A stretch of 59,746 nucleotides of DNA from CAJXVY01 sp965657575 (GTDB lineage: Bacteria > Actinomycetota > Actinomycetes > Actinomycetales > Microbacteriaceae), in the NCBI GenBank assembly GCA_965657575.1, contig CBFHOK010000008.1, positions 1 to 59,746 on the forward strand. The letters are read 5' to 3'. Both the position numbers and the translations under genes were made by a program. Shown here one piece after another: positions 10,554-19,638 of this stretch. Numbering within the stretch: position 1 is the first letter of the stretch; each line of letters opens with the position of its first letter. Below the pieces are notes generated by a model. It saw nothing but the letters and a program-made list of their open reading frames with translations. It was not told the DNA's origin and made no database searches.

Positions 10554-13500
10554 CTAATCCTCTAGAGGCTCGATTGAGCTAAAGCTCAGATCTGAGCTGT
10601 CAACCTCGACGGTTCCAAACTCATCACTGACCTCGTTATCGGTCCAGATCCTGTTTGGATACCTCTCAGCCTTGGCCTCTTCGGTGCCGTCGACCTCGAA
10701 GTTGCGGTATCTCTGCAAGCCGGTTCCAGCAGGAATCAACTTACCGATGATGACGTTTTCTTTCAATCCATCAAGTGGATCGATACGCCTATCCAACGCC
10801 GCCTGGGTTAGCACCCTGGTGGTCTCCTGGAATGATGCGGCTGATAGCCATGACTGAGCTGCCAAGCTGGCTCTGGTCATACCCATAACCTCTTGACGCG
10901 CGCTCGCAGGCTTCCGACCCTCAGCGACAGCTGAACGGTTGGTTCTTGCGAAGTGGCTGCGGTCAACAACCTCACCAGGCAACAACTCAGTCTCGCCTGA
11001 TTCAATCACGGTCACCTTCGATAGCATCTGGCGGACAATAACCTCCAGGTGCTTATCGTGCAATGGAACACCCTGGGATCCATAGATAGCCTGAACACCG
11101 CGGATGATCTCGGCAGCTGCCTCACGGCTTCCCTTGATCATCAATACCTCGTGAGGAATTGGTGTTCCATCCACTAGGTAATCTCCGGCCTCAACAACAT
11201 CACCCTTTTCAACCAACAGGTCCTCAGGGTTTGAAACCGAGGTGATTGGAAGATATGGGCTTAGCTTTTTGAAGGTCTTCGAGGTGGTGCGGCTAAAGCT
11301 GTATTGAGCTGCCATTGACTCGGCCTCGCGCTCAGCGGCCTCACCGTTTGGACGAACATAGACATCAAACTTCTTTGATGAAGTTCCGCTCGGAACCTCA
11401 ACGATGTCAACTGTTCCTCCCCAGAAGGCCATAACAGCAACCTTTCCTGCCTGACGCCAACCAACGCGAGCCTCTAGCAAGTCGGTAACACCGTTCAAAC
11501 CCTGGGTGATGTCATAAGAGATCAACCTCTCAACACGAACTTTCTGTCCACCAATGGATTTCAGAATGGTCTGCTTCTTGGCCTCATTGGCAGCACCACC
11601 GGTGTGGAAGGTACGCATTGTTAGCTGCGTTCCTGGCTCACCGATACTCTGTGCCGCAATAATTCCAATCGCTTCACCGACCTCGACAACATCATTGGTT
11701 GCCAAAGAGTTTCCGTAACACTTGGCACAAATTCCGCGCTCAGCCTCACAGGTCAAAACACTGCGAACCATGACAGTTTCGTGTCCTGCCTCTTTGAGCT
11801 CTGTCGCCTTGGTCTGAGTGATTACCTCACCGGCAGCAAGAATTACCTTCTTGCCATCCTTGACATCCACTGCACTTGACCTGGTGATGATACTTAGCTC
11901 TACCTGGTCGTCATCCAATAGGTCCTTATCAAGTCCCTTTGATGTGCCACAGTCCTCTTCACGAATGATGACATCCTGCGCAACATCAACTAGACGCCTG
12001 GTTAGGTATCCGGCTGCAGCAGTCTTCATGGCTGTGTCAGCGTTACCCTTTCTGGCACCAGTAGCGTTGATGAAGTACTCGTGCGGGGTGAGACCCAGCA
12101 GGTAGTTACCCTTCACAGGCATCGGTGCAAAGTCACCGGATGATGTTGCAACTGGTCCACGCATACCCATAATCGAGCGGATTTGTAGCCAGTTACCACG
12201 AGCACCGGAGGTGACCATCTTGAAAATAGCGTTGTCGTGAGGGATTGAGTTCTTTAGAAGCTCTTCAATCTCACTGGTCCGCTTGAACCACAACTCACCA
12301 AGCTCATCACGACGCTCAAGATCTGATTTCAAACCAGTGTCATAGGCTTCCTGAATTTTGGTGTGCTGCTTCTCAGCTTCCAGCACCATCTTTGCGCGCT
12401 CTTTGTCAAAGATTCCCTTTGGATCAAAGTTTGCATCACTAATCGACATTGACACACCACTTCGGGTTGCCCAGTAGAAACCGGCATCCTTCATGCGGTC
12501 GAGAGTGTTAGCAACTTCAGTCCTTGAGAAGTTGTCAACCAACTCAGAAACAATCTTTCCCAGCTGCTTCTTGCCAACCTGGTAGTCCACGTGGTGGAAA
12601 CCTGCCGGTAGCAGGCTGTTGAAAATAGCCTGACCGTAAGTGGTTTCAATCAAAGTAGTTCCGTCAACAGTCTTCTGGCGAAGCTTGATCTTTGAACCGA
12701 CCTCAATCTCGTGTAGGTCAAAGGCCATCTCGGCCTCGGCCAAAGTTCCAAAGACGCGTCCTTCGCCCTTTGCTCCCTCAACCATGCCGGTTAGGTGGAA
12801 TAGACCAATGATCATGTCCTGAGTTGGGGTTGCAACTGGGCGTCCATCGGATGGCTTAAGAATGTTGTTGCTGGCAAGCATCAAGATTCTGGCCTCAGCC
12901 TGAGCCTCAGCGGTAAGTGGCAGGTGAACTGCCATCTGGTCACCATCGAAGTCAGCGTTGAACGCAGCACACACTAGTGGGTGCAGCTGAATTGCTTTAC
13001 CCTCAACCAGTACTGGCTCGAAGGCCTGAATACCCAAACGGTGCAGGGTTGGTGCACGGTTTAGCAATACCGGTCTTTCGGTAATTACATCTTCCAATAC
13101 ACCCCAAACCTGCGGGCGAGAACGCTCAACCATGCGCTTGGCAGACTTGATGTTCTGGGCGATACCCATATCCACCAATCTCTTCATAACGAATGGCTTG
13201 AATAGCTCTAGAGCCATCAACTTGGGCAAACCGGTCTGGTGCAACTGAAGCTGCGGACCAGAAACAATTACCGAACGACCTGAGTAGTCAACACGCTTAC
13301 CCAAAAGGTTCTGACGGAATCGTCCCTGCTTACCCTTCAAAAGATCACTCAATGACTTGAGGGCACGGTTACCGGTTCCGGTAACTGCACGACCACGACG
13401 GCCATTGTCAAACAGTGCATCCACTGCTTCCTGCAGCATGCGCATCTCGTTGTTCAAAATGGTCTTTGGAACGGCCCCTAGATCAACAAATCGCTTTAGA

Positions 13501-14747
13501 CGGTTATTACGGTTGATAACCCTGCGATAGAGGTCATTTAGATCACTTGTTGCAAAACGACCACCATCTAGCTGCACCATCGGACGAATCTCTGGTGGCA
13601 GCACTGGCAATACATCCAAAACCATGCTGGTTGGAGGGGTGCCACTCTTCAAGAAGCTGTTTACAACCTTCAGGCGCTTGATTGCCTGAGTCTGCTTTGA
13701 TCCCTTGGTGGTAGCAATGGTTTCACGAAGTTCAGCAGCGGCTGCCTCTAGGTCAAACTCAGAAAGGACTCGCTGAATTGCCTCAGCACCAATTGCAGTG
13801 TCGAAGTAGTCACCGAAGTGGTAGTCGAAGTGATCAAAGATCACATCGTTCTGAATCAAATCCCCTGGCTTGGTGGTCAAATACAACCTCCATGCCAACT
13901 GCTCCTTCTGGAGGTTGGCAGGACGCTCAATACGTGCGTATTCACGAACTACCTTGTCGGTCTTCTTTTTGAATTCCGACATAAGCTTTTTGATTTCTTT
14001 TTCTTCCTGCGGGGTGCGAACTACTGGAGACTCATCTTCACCGTCCTCAGTTTGATTCAGCTCCTTGCCACTGAAAAAGCCATCGATGTCTTTTTCCTCG
14101 GCTGCAATCAACTGCTCCAAAGCCTTCACCCACTGCTTTTCAACCCAGCGAGGCTGCTCCCAGAACTTATTTGAAATCTGCAAACCAAGACCGTGACCAA
14201 CTAGCGCGTCATACTCGTCCTGAGCTAGAGCTAGCATTTCCTGCTCACGCTGATCTAGAAGGGTTCTGATACGGGAAACGTAGTCCTCACGGATCATGCC
14301 CTCGTCGTAGGTGCGCTCTTCTGCGTGGATACCCATAACTCGGTAACCTGCAAAATAGATAATCTTCTCTAGGTCTTTAGGAGCCATGTTTAGTAGGTAA
14401 CCAAGGCGTGAAGGAACACCCTTGAAGTACCAAATGTGGGTAACCGGAGCTGCCAGCTCGATGTGACCCATGCGCTCACGACGAACACTTGACTTGGTTA
14501 CCTCTACACCACAGCGCTCACAAACGATTCCCTTAAAGCGAACTCGCTTGTACTTTCCACATGAACATTCCCAGTCCTTGGTTGGACCGAAGATCTTCTC
14601 GCAGAACAAACCGTCTTTTTCAGGCTTTAGGGTTCTGTAGTTGATGGTTTCTGGTTTTTTGACCTCACCAGAAGACCAGGAACGGATGTCGTCTGCATTT
14701 GCAAGACCGACTCTTAGTGCATCGAAGTTTTCTACCTGCATTGTCAT
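10554..14747 (-). CDS. rpoC: DNA-directed RNA polymerase subunit beta-prime
   Basis: Catalytic subunit of RNA polymerase, 1397 aa. The N-terminal zinc site (CSCGKYKRVRFKGIVCERCG) is near residues 61-80. The catalytic Mg site NADFDGDQ begins at residue 597 (Asp 599, 601, 603). The second zinc site (CEAERGICAKCYG) lies in the C-terminal half. The N-terminus aligns with actinobacterial RpoC from MTMQVENFDALR; ATG at 14741 (MQVENF) is an alternative start. The stretch from about residue 135 to 320 is longer than I expect for Actinobacteria (catalytic Asp near 535 in Mycobacterium as I remember it), suggesting a lineage-specific enlargement of roughly 60 residues. rpoB ends 18 nt upstream, forming the usual rpoBC operon. 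Confidence 0.98.
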   Translation of the reverse strand: MTMQVENFDALRVGLANADDIRSWSSGEVKKPETINYRTLKPEKDGLFCEKIFGPTKDWECSCGKYKRVRFKGIVCERCGVEVTKSSVRRERMGHIELAAPVTHIWYFKGVPSRLGYLLNMAPKDLEKIIYFAGYRVMGIHAEERTYDEGMIREDYVSRIRTLLDQREQEMLALAQDEYDALVGHGLGLQISNKFWEQPRWVEKQWVKALEQLIAAEEKDIDGFFSGKELNQTEDGEDESPVVRTPQEEKEIKKLMSEFKKKTDKVVREYARIERPANLQKEQLAWRLYLTTKPGDLIQNDVIFDHFDYHFGDYFDTAIGAEAIQRVLSEFDLEAAAAELRETIATTKGSKQTQAIKRLKVVNSFLKSGTPPTSMVLDVLPVLPPEIRPMVQLDGGRFATSDLNDLYRRVINRNNRLKRFVDLGAVPKTILNNEMRMLQEAVDALFDNGRRGRAVTGTGNRALKSLSDLLKGKQGRFRQNLLGKRVDYSGRSVIVSGPQLQLHQTGLPKLMALELFKPFVMKRLVDMGIAQNIKSAKRMVERSRPQVWGVLEDVITERPVLLNRAPTLHRLGIQAFEPVLVEGKAIQLHPLVCAAFNADFDGDQMAVHLPLTAEAQAEARILMLASNNILKPSDGRPVATPTQDMIIGLFHLTGMVEGAKGEGRVFGTLAEAEMAFDLHEIEVGSKIKLRQKTVDGTTLIETTYGQAIFNSLLPAGFHHVDYQVGKKQLGKIVSELVDNFSRTEVANTLDRMKDAGFYWATRSGVSMSISDANFDPKGIFDKERAKMVLEAEKQHTKIQEAYDTGLKSDLERRDELGELWFKRTSEIEELLKNSIPHDNAIFKMVTSGARGNWLQIRSIMGMRGPVATSSGDFAPMPVKGNYLLGLTPHEYFINATGARKGNADTAMKTAAAGYLTRRLVDVAQDVIIREEDCGTSKGLDKDLLDDDQVELSIITRSSAVDVKDGKKVILAAGEVITQTKATELKEAGHETVMVRSVLTCEAERGICAKCYGNSLATNDVVEVGEAIGIIAAQSIGEPGTQLTMRTFHTGGAANEAKKQTILKSIGGQKVRVERLISYDITQGLNGVTDLLEARVGWRQAGKVAVMAFWGGTVDIVEVPSGTSSKKFDVYVRPNGEAAEREAESMAAQYSFSRTTSKTFKKLSPYLPITSVSNPEDLLVEKGDVVEAGDYLVDGTPIPHEVLMIKGSREAAAEIIRGVQAIYGSQGVPLHDKHLEVIVRQMLSKVTVIESGETELLPGEVVDRSHFARTNRSAVAEGRKPASARQEVMGMTRASLAAQSWLSAASFQETTRVLTQAALDRRIDPLDGLKENVIIGKLIPAGTGLQRYRNFEVDGTEEAKAERYPNRIWTDNEVSDEFGTVEVDSSDLSFSSIEPLED

Positions 14748-14765
14748 TTATCTGTGTCCTTTGTC

Positions 14766-17700
14766 TTACTGGTAGTTGTTAAATTCGTTATCGGAAGTTA
14801 GCTGCTCGTTGCGGCTTAAGTTGATACCCAGCTCTTCGGCAGCTCGATCACTTTCGAACTGGTCATCTTTGAGTTCGATGCGGTTTCCTTCCGCATTCAG
14901 TACCTCAACGTTTAGTGCAAGCGACTGCATCTCCTTGGCAAGCACTCGGAATGATTCCGGAATGCCTGGAGGGGCGATGTTTTCACCCTTCACAATTGCC
15001 TCGTAAGTCCTCACGCGTCCTGCAATGTCGTCACTCTTGATGGTTAGCAACTCCTGCAAGGTGTGTGCGGCACCGTAGGCCTGCAGTGCCCAAACTTCCA
15101 TCTCACCAAAGCGCTGTCCACCGAACTGTGCTTTTCCACCAAGTGGCTGCTGGGTGATCATCGAGTAAGGACCGGTTGAACGAGCGTGAATCTTGTCATC
15201 CACCAGGTGGTGAAGCTTCAGCATGTACTTCACACCAACCGAAATTGGCTCTGGATATGGCTCACCGCTTCTTCCGTCAAATAGCTGCGCTTTACCGGAT
15301 GAATCAATCAAACGGTTTCCATCACGGTTTGGCAGTGTTGAATCCAACAGACCACTTACCTGGTCCTTGCTGGCTCCGTCAAACACAGGTGTTGCAACCT
15401 TTGTGCCGGGTTCTGCGCTGAGAAGCTCCTCTGGCATATCAGCTGCCCACTTAGCACCTTTTTTGACTTCCCAACCGCTTCGTCCAACCCAACCAAGGTG
15501 AGTTTCTAGAACCTGACCGAAGTTCATTCGACCTGGGATACCCAACGGGTTCAAAACGATGTCAACTGGAGTTCCATCGGCCATAAACGGCATGTCCTCA
15601 ACGGGCAAGATCTTGGCGATAACACCCTTGTTTCCGTGACGACCAGCAAGCTTGTCACCTTCGGTGATCTTTCGCTTCTGGGCGATGTAAACAACTACAC
15701 GCTGGTTGACACCAGCACCTAGCTCGTCTTCACCGTTTTCAGCGTCAAAGACGCGAACATCGATGATTGTTCCCTGCTCACCGTGAGGGACTTTCAAACT
15801 GGTGTCACGAACTTCGCGAGATTTCTCGTTGAAGATCGCACGAAGCAGTCTCTCTTCAGCACTTAGCTCGGTCTCACCCTTTGGGGTAACTTTTCCAACC
15901 AGGATGTCTCCTGGACGAACCTCAGCACCAACACGGATGATTCCATTTTCATCCAGTTGCGCAAGCGCTTCCTGGCTGATGTTTGGAAGATCCGCCGTGA
16001 TTTCTTCTTTACCCAACTTGGTGTCACGAGCATCAACCTCGTACTCCTCGATGTGAATACTGCTCAGGTCGTCATTTTTGACAAGCTCCTGGCTGATGAT
16101 GATTGCGTCTTCGAAGTTGTGGCCCTCCCATGGCATAAATGCCACCAAAAGGTTTTTACCCAAAGCCATTTCACCTTGTTCGGTTGAAGGACCATCGGCC
16201 AATACCTGACCTGCCTCGACTCGCTCGTTTACATCAACGATCACACGGTGGTTGATTGGTGTTCCCTGGTTTGATCGCTCAAACTTGCGAAGCACATAAG
16301 TCGCACGCTTTCCATCATCGTGCATCACGGTGATGTAATCGGCGTCAATCTCTTCAACCACACCTGCGACCTCGTTGATCACACAGGCACCCGAGTCAAT
16401 CGCCGCAACCCGCTCCATACCGGTTCCAACAATTGGGCTGTCGGCACGCAAAATGGGCACAGCCTGACGCTGCATGTTCGCACCCATCAACGCACGTGAT
16501 GAGTCATCGTGCTCTAGGAATGGAATCAAAGATGTTGAAACGCTGGCTAGCTGTCGAGGTGAAACATCGATGAAGCTCACATCTTCGTTATCAACCTCAA
16601 CAACATCTCCACGGAAACGAGCGAATACCTTCTTCCTCGCAAAGGTTCCATCCTCGTTCATTGGTGTGTCAGCGGCTGCAATTGCCTTGTTGTCCTCTTC
16701 AGAGGCATCAAGGTAAACGATTTTTTTGGTGACCTTGCCGTTTTTTACCTCACGATAGGGAGTCTCGATGAAGCCAAAAGCATTAATCTTTGAGAAAGCG
16801 GTCAAAGATCCAATCAAACCAATGTTTGGTCCTTCCGGAGTCTCAACCGGACACATTCTTCCGTAGTGGGAAGGGTGAACGTCACGCACCTCCATCTGAG
16901 CGCGCTCCCTGGCGATACCACCCGGGCCCAGTGCACTCAAACGACGCTTGTGTGCAAGACCTGCAAGCGGGTTGTTCTGATCCATAAACTGACTCAGCTG
17001 GCTAGCTCCGAAGAACTCCTTTAGTGCTGAAACAACTGGACGCAGGTTAATCAATGTCTGCGGGGTGATCGCCTCAATGTCCTGAGTGGACATACGCTCG
17101 CGAACAACGCGCTCCATTCTTGAAAGCCCGATTCTTACCTGGTTCTGAATCAACTCACCAACTGAGCGGATACGACGGTTTGAGAAATCATCGATGTCAT
17201 CTGGGCTGATGACCAACTTGGTCTTCTTGCCACCCTGCTTGATGTCAAACTCAAGCCTCTGGGTTCCAGCCTGAACACCGTTGGCGATTCCCTGATCAAA
17301 CAGCAATAGGTATTTCAAGGTTGAAATAACATCTGTTGGGGTCAGGGTGTTGTGCTCAATCGGCAGATCCAGACCCAGCTTGCGGTTGATCTTGTATCGA
17401 CCAACGCGGGCTAGGTTGTAACGCTTTGATTCGAAGTAGGTGCTCTTTAGCCAGTTCTCGGCAACATCACTACCGGCCTGCTCTCCACGAACCTTGCGGT
17501 AAAGCTCACGAAGGGCTGCCTCTTTTTCAATAATTGGGTTTGGATAAACCTTGCTCTCGTCATACTCAAGCGTGTTCTCAATGATGTCTGCATCAAACTG
17601 CAGACCCATTGGGTTTTTCTCAGTTGCTGTTTTTAAATCGGCAAACTCTGCACGGATCTCATCTTTTGAATAACCGAGGGCCTTTAGGAAGATAGTCGCA

Positions 17701-18383
17701 CTGACCTTGGTCTTGCGATCCACCTGCACCTGCAGGATTGGCTTACCAAACCTTGCAACTGGCTTACGGTCGTCCTTTACCCACTCGGTCAAAAACTCTA
17801 GGTAGCTACCGCGGGATGGAATGATCTGCGCCTTGTTGTTACGTACGTCAAGGTTTCCAGTGGTGTTGGTTGAAACACTGAAGTAAACACCTGGGGAGCG
17901 AACCAGCTGGCTAACAACAACACGCTCGGTGCCGTTGATGATGAAGGTTCCCTTTTCGGTCATTACTGGGAAATCTCCCATGAACACCGTCTGGCTCTTG
18001 ATTTCACCGGTTAGGTAGTTGGTGAACTCAGCCTTGATATAAAGCGGCTGAGTGTAGCTCTTGCCCTTTTCCTTGCACTCCTCAGGAGAGTAGGGAGGGT
18101 CAAATAGTTCTGGGTCGGTGAAGCTCAATCCCATCTTTGCATCCTGTGCATTATTGGATGCGTCCTCGATTGGACTTAGCTCCTCGAAGACCTCGGCAAG
18201 ACCGTGTCTTGCCTCAGCTCCTGCAATCTCTCGCCACTTATCAGTTCCGATCAACCACTCGAAGCTCTCTGTCTGCAGTTGCAGCAGATCTGGTAGCTCC
18301 ATGGGATCTGGATGTTTGGCGAATGATGGCCTCATGGCCTGTCTGGTGTTTTTAGCGGTCTTAGTTTTCTTCGCAGCTGCCAA
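14766..18383 (-). CDS. rpoB: DNA-directed RNA polymerase subunit beta
   Basis: RNA polymerase beta subunit, 1205 aa, within the usual actinobacterial range. The rifampicin pocket near residues 455-490 reads ASQLSQFMDQNNPL then HKRRLSALGPGG, so the Asp, His and Ser positions most often altered in resistance are wild type. The C-terminal QPLGGKAQFGGQRFGEMEVW block is intact. The N-terminal extension rich in Lys and Ala (MAAAKKTKTAKN) is unusual in composition but plausible; it starts at ATG behind GGAGGGG. Its promoter candidate lies about 150 bp upstream, giving a leader of about 140 nt. First gene of rpoBC. Confidence 0.99.
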   Translation of the reverse strand: MAAAKKTKTAKNTRQAMRPSFAKHPDPMELPDLLQLQTESFEWLIGTDKWREIAGAEARHGLAEVFEELSPIEDASNNAQDAKMGLSFTDPELFDPPYSPEECKEKGKSYTQPLYIKAEFTNYLTGEIKSQTVFMGDFPVMTEKGTFIINGTERVVVSQLVRSPGVYFSVSTNTTGNLDVRNNKAQIIPSRGSYLEFLTEWVKDDRKPVARFGKPILQVQVDRKTKVSATIFLKALGYSKDEIRAEFADLKTATEKNPMGLQFDADIIENTLEYDESKVYPNPIIEKEAALRELYRKVRGEQAGSDVAENWLKSTYFESKRYNLARVGRYKINRKLGLDLPIEHNTLTPTDVISTLKYLLLFDQGIANGVQAGTQRLEFDIKQGGKKTKLVISPDDIDDFSNRRIRSVGELIQNQVRIGLSRMERVVRERMSTQDIEAITPQTLINLRPVVSALKEFFGASQLSQFMDQNNPLAGLAHKRRLSALGPGGIARERAQMEVRDVHPSHYGRMCPVETPEGPNIGLIGSLTAFSKINAFGFIETPYREVKNGKVTKKIVYLDASEEDNKAIAAADTPMNEDGTFARKKVFARFRGDVVEVDNEDVSFIDVSPRQLASVSTSLIPFLEHDDSSRALMGANMQRQAVPILRADSPIVGTGMERVAAIDSGACVINEVAGVVEEIDADYITVMHDDGKRATYVLRKFERSNQGTPINHRVIVDVNERVEAGQVLADGPSTEQGEMALGKNLLVAFMPWEGHNFEDAIIISQELVKNDDLSSIHIEEYEVDARDTKLGKEEITADLPNISQEALAQLDENGIIRVGAEVRPGDILVGKVTPKGETELSAEERLLRAIFNEKSREVRDTSLKVPHGEQGTIIDVRVFDAENGEDELGAGVNQRVVVYIAQKRKITEGDKLAGRHGNKGVIAKILPVEDMPFMADGTPVDIVLNPLGIPGRMNFGQVLETHLGWVGRSGWEVKKGAKWAADMPEELLSAEPGTKVATPVFDGASKDQVSGLLDSTLPNRDGNRLIDSSGKAQLFDGRSGEPYPEPISVGVKYMLKLHHLVDDKIHARSTGPYSMITQQPLGGKAQFGGQRFGEMEVWALQAYGAAHTLQELLTIKSDDIAGRVRTYEAIVKGENIAPPGIPESFRVLAKEMQSLALNVEVLNAEGNRIELKDDQFESDRAAEELGINLSRNEQLTSDNEFNNYQ

Positions 18384-18525
18384 GTAAATACCCCTCCAAG
18401 GGAATGACTCATTACAAGTCGGTTGTTATTCGGGCCCATTTTGTTTCCCCAGATTCTCTGTCGCCGCTATTTGCAAACAGGCATTTCAACCGCAATTTGA
18501 TGAAATGCAAGCTTTGGGGAGCAAA

Positions 18526-18542
18526 CCTCTATCTTATAGAGG
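18526..18542. promoter_or_regulatory. 7-bp perfect palindrome overlapping the rpoBC -10 box
   Basis: CCTCTAT-CTT-ATAGAGG lies across the predicted -10 hexamer of the rpoBC promoter. It could be an operator, or a short hairpin at the very start of the transcript. A second inverted repeat (GCATTTCA / TGAAATGC, 18481-18508) lies in the predicted 5' leader. Confidence 0.4.
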
Positions 18543-18560
18543 AACAACAATAAACTGCAA
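18531..18560 (-). promoter_or_regulatory. Sigma70-type promoter for rpoBC
   Basis: On the minus strand TTGCAG (18560-18555) is followed after 18 bp by TAAGAT (18536-18531); an overlapping TATAAG gives a 16-bp spacer. Transcription would begin near 18524, leaving a leader of about 140 nt before the rpoB ATG. It is the best match found in the 279-bp gap upstream of rpoB. Confidence 0.6.
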
Positions 18561-18662
18561 GATGTATTTCTGTGGAAATAGGGGCTAATCGGAGCTAATG
18601 GGTCAAGTGAAACATAATTAGCTTTGATGGCGTGCTGAGATTCACTTCATGTAAGTCCAAAA

Positions 18663-19034
18663 TCAATACATAATCAACTTTGATTTCAGTATCTTTTCAA
18701 AACTAACGACATCTCCCTTGGCAGCTTTCAGATCGTTCCAATCCAAGATCATGCTGAGAGATCCGTCTTCATACTCGATCAAAACACAGGGCTCTCTGCC
18801 ACCACTGGCTTCAACCTGGGCCTCTGTTCTCTCGTTTTTATGAACCAAAACAAACTCATATCCATCATCGAGAATTCTCTTCTCGAATTCTTTCCAGGCT
18901 GCTTTTTTCTTGACAGGTGAGTGAGTGACATCACATAGCTTGCAATCACGAATGCCTATTAGGTGTCCAAAGAAATAAGCGAGCTCACCAACAAAGCCTC
19001 CATTGGCGTTATAGACACCTATTAGTTTTCGCAT
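18663..19034 (-). CDS. Conserved actinobacterial protein with CxxC motif, function unknown
   Basis: A 123-aa soluble protein starting at ATG behind AAAGAGGTTGGGGC. The N-terminal half has a Gly-rich start (IGVYNANGGFVGELAYFFGH, residues 4-23), then CKLCDVTHSP at about 31-40, where the CxxC and following His suggest a metal or redox site. The C-terminal half contains NERTEAQVEASGGREPCVLIE. I recall similar unnamed proteins in other Actinobacteria with the same Gly-rich start, CxxCD(I/V)THSP and NERT elements, but know of no assigned function. It lies between rpoB and tRNA-Ser on the same strand as both. No signal peptide or membrane segment is evident. Confidence 0.75.
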   Translation of the reverse strand: MRKLIGVYNANGGFVGELAYFFGHLIGIRDCKLCDVTHSPVKKKAAWKEFEKRILDDGYEFVLVHKNERTEAQVEASGGREPCVLIEYEDGSLSMILDWNDLKAAKGDVVSFEKILKSKLIMY

Positions 19035-19068
19035 AAAAGCCCCAACCTCTTTTTGTTGAAACTTATTC

Positions 19069-19158
19069 TGGCGGTGGCGGTGGGATTTGAACCCACGGTT
19101 GACTTACGCCAACACAACTTTTCGAGAGTTGCACCTTCGGCCGCTCGGACACGCCACC
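19069..19158 (-). tRNA. tRNA-Ser (CGA anticodon), CCA encoded
   Basis: On the minus strand this is a class II tRNA. The acceptor stem is GGTGGCG with CGCCACC, the anticodon arm CAACT-CTCGAAA-AGTTG gives anticodon CGA, a long variable arm follows (TGGCG...), and the T-arm is GTGGG/CCCAC. The discriminator is G and is followed by an encoded CCA (19071-19069). It sits 20 bp downstream of the tadA stop, a serine tRNA / tRNA deaminase pairing common in Actinobacteria. Confidence 0.93.
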
Positions 19159-19178
19159 GAGAGCAACACTAACAAATT

Positions 19179-19631
19179 TCAGTCTCTAAGGGATTTGAAG
19201 TATTCGCTCAATAGCTCTGAGCACTTATCTTGCATAACCCCCGCTATGACCTCTACCTCAGGGCCTAGTCGACCATCCCGCAAAACGTCATAGCGAGAGC
19301 CACTGCCACCAACTCTCTCATCCCATGCCCCAAAAACAACCCTTGGGATTCTGGCGGTTTTGATAGCGCCAGCACACATCACACACGGCTCTAAAGTGAC
19401 AACCAAGGTGCAGTCTTCCAATCTCCAGTTTTGTAATTTCTCTGCCGCTTCTCTCATGGCAATAATCTCTGCATGAGCTGTTGGGTCATGATTGCTGATT
19501 GTCTGATTCACACCAGTGGCAATCAGTTCGCCTTCTAAATTCAGGATCAATGCCCCCACAGGCACCTCCAGGGAGTTTTCTTTGGCAAGCTGCAGGGCTT
19601 GCTGCATGTGTTGATCCCATTGATTTTGCAT
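19179..19631 (-). CDS. tadA: tRNA-specific adenosine deaminase
   Basis: Converts the wobble adenosine (A34) of tRNA-Arg(ACG) to inosine; cytoplasmic. The 150-aa protein has the cytidine-deaminase fold signatures: HAEII near residue 53 (zinc ligand and catalytic Glu) and PCVMCAGAI near 84 (two zinc-binding Cys). The NH motif and the C-terminal helices are present. It starts at ATG behind GAGGCGCAA, 7 bp after the stop of the upstream DUF4143 ATPase gene, so it could now be read from that gene's promoter. In many Actinobacteria tadA is close to upp; here they are separated by the ATPase and the repeats. Confidence 0.95.
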   Translation of the reverse strand: MQNQWDQHMQQALQLAKENSLEVPVGALILNLEGELIATGVNQTISNHDPTAHAEIIAMREAAEKLQNWRLEDCTLVVTLEPCVMCAGAIKTARIPRVVFGAWDERVGGSGSRYDVLRDGRLGPEVEVIAGVMQDKCSELLSEYFKSLRD

Positions 19632-19638
19632 TTGCGCC

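Noticed and set aside
10554..14747. RpoC length explained by a wrong start codon
   Set aside because: The N-terminus aligns with actinobacterial RpoC from its first residues, so the excess length is internal.
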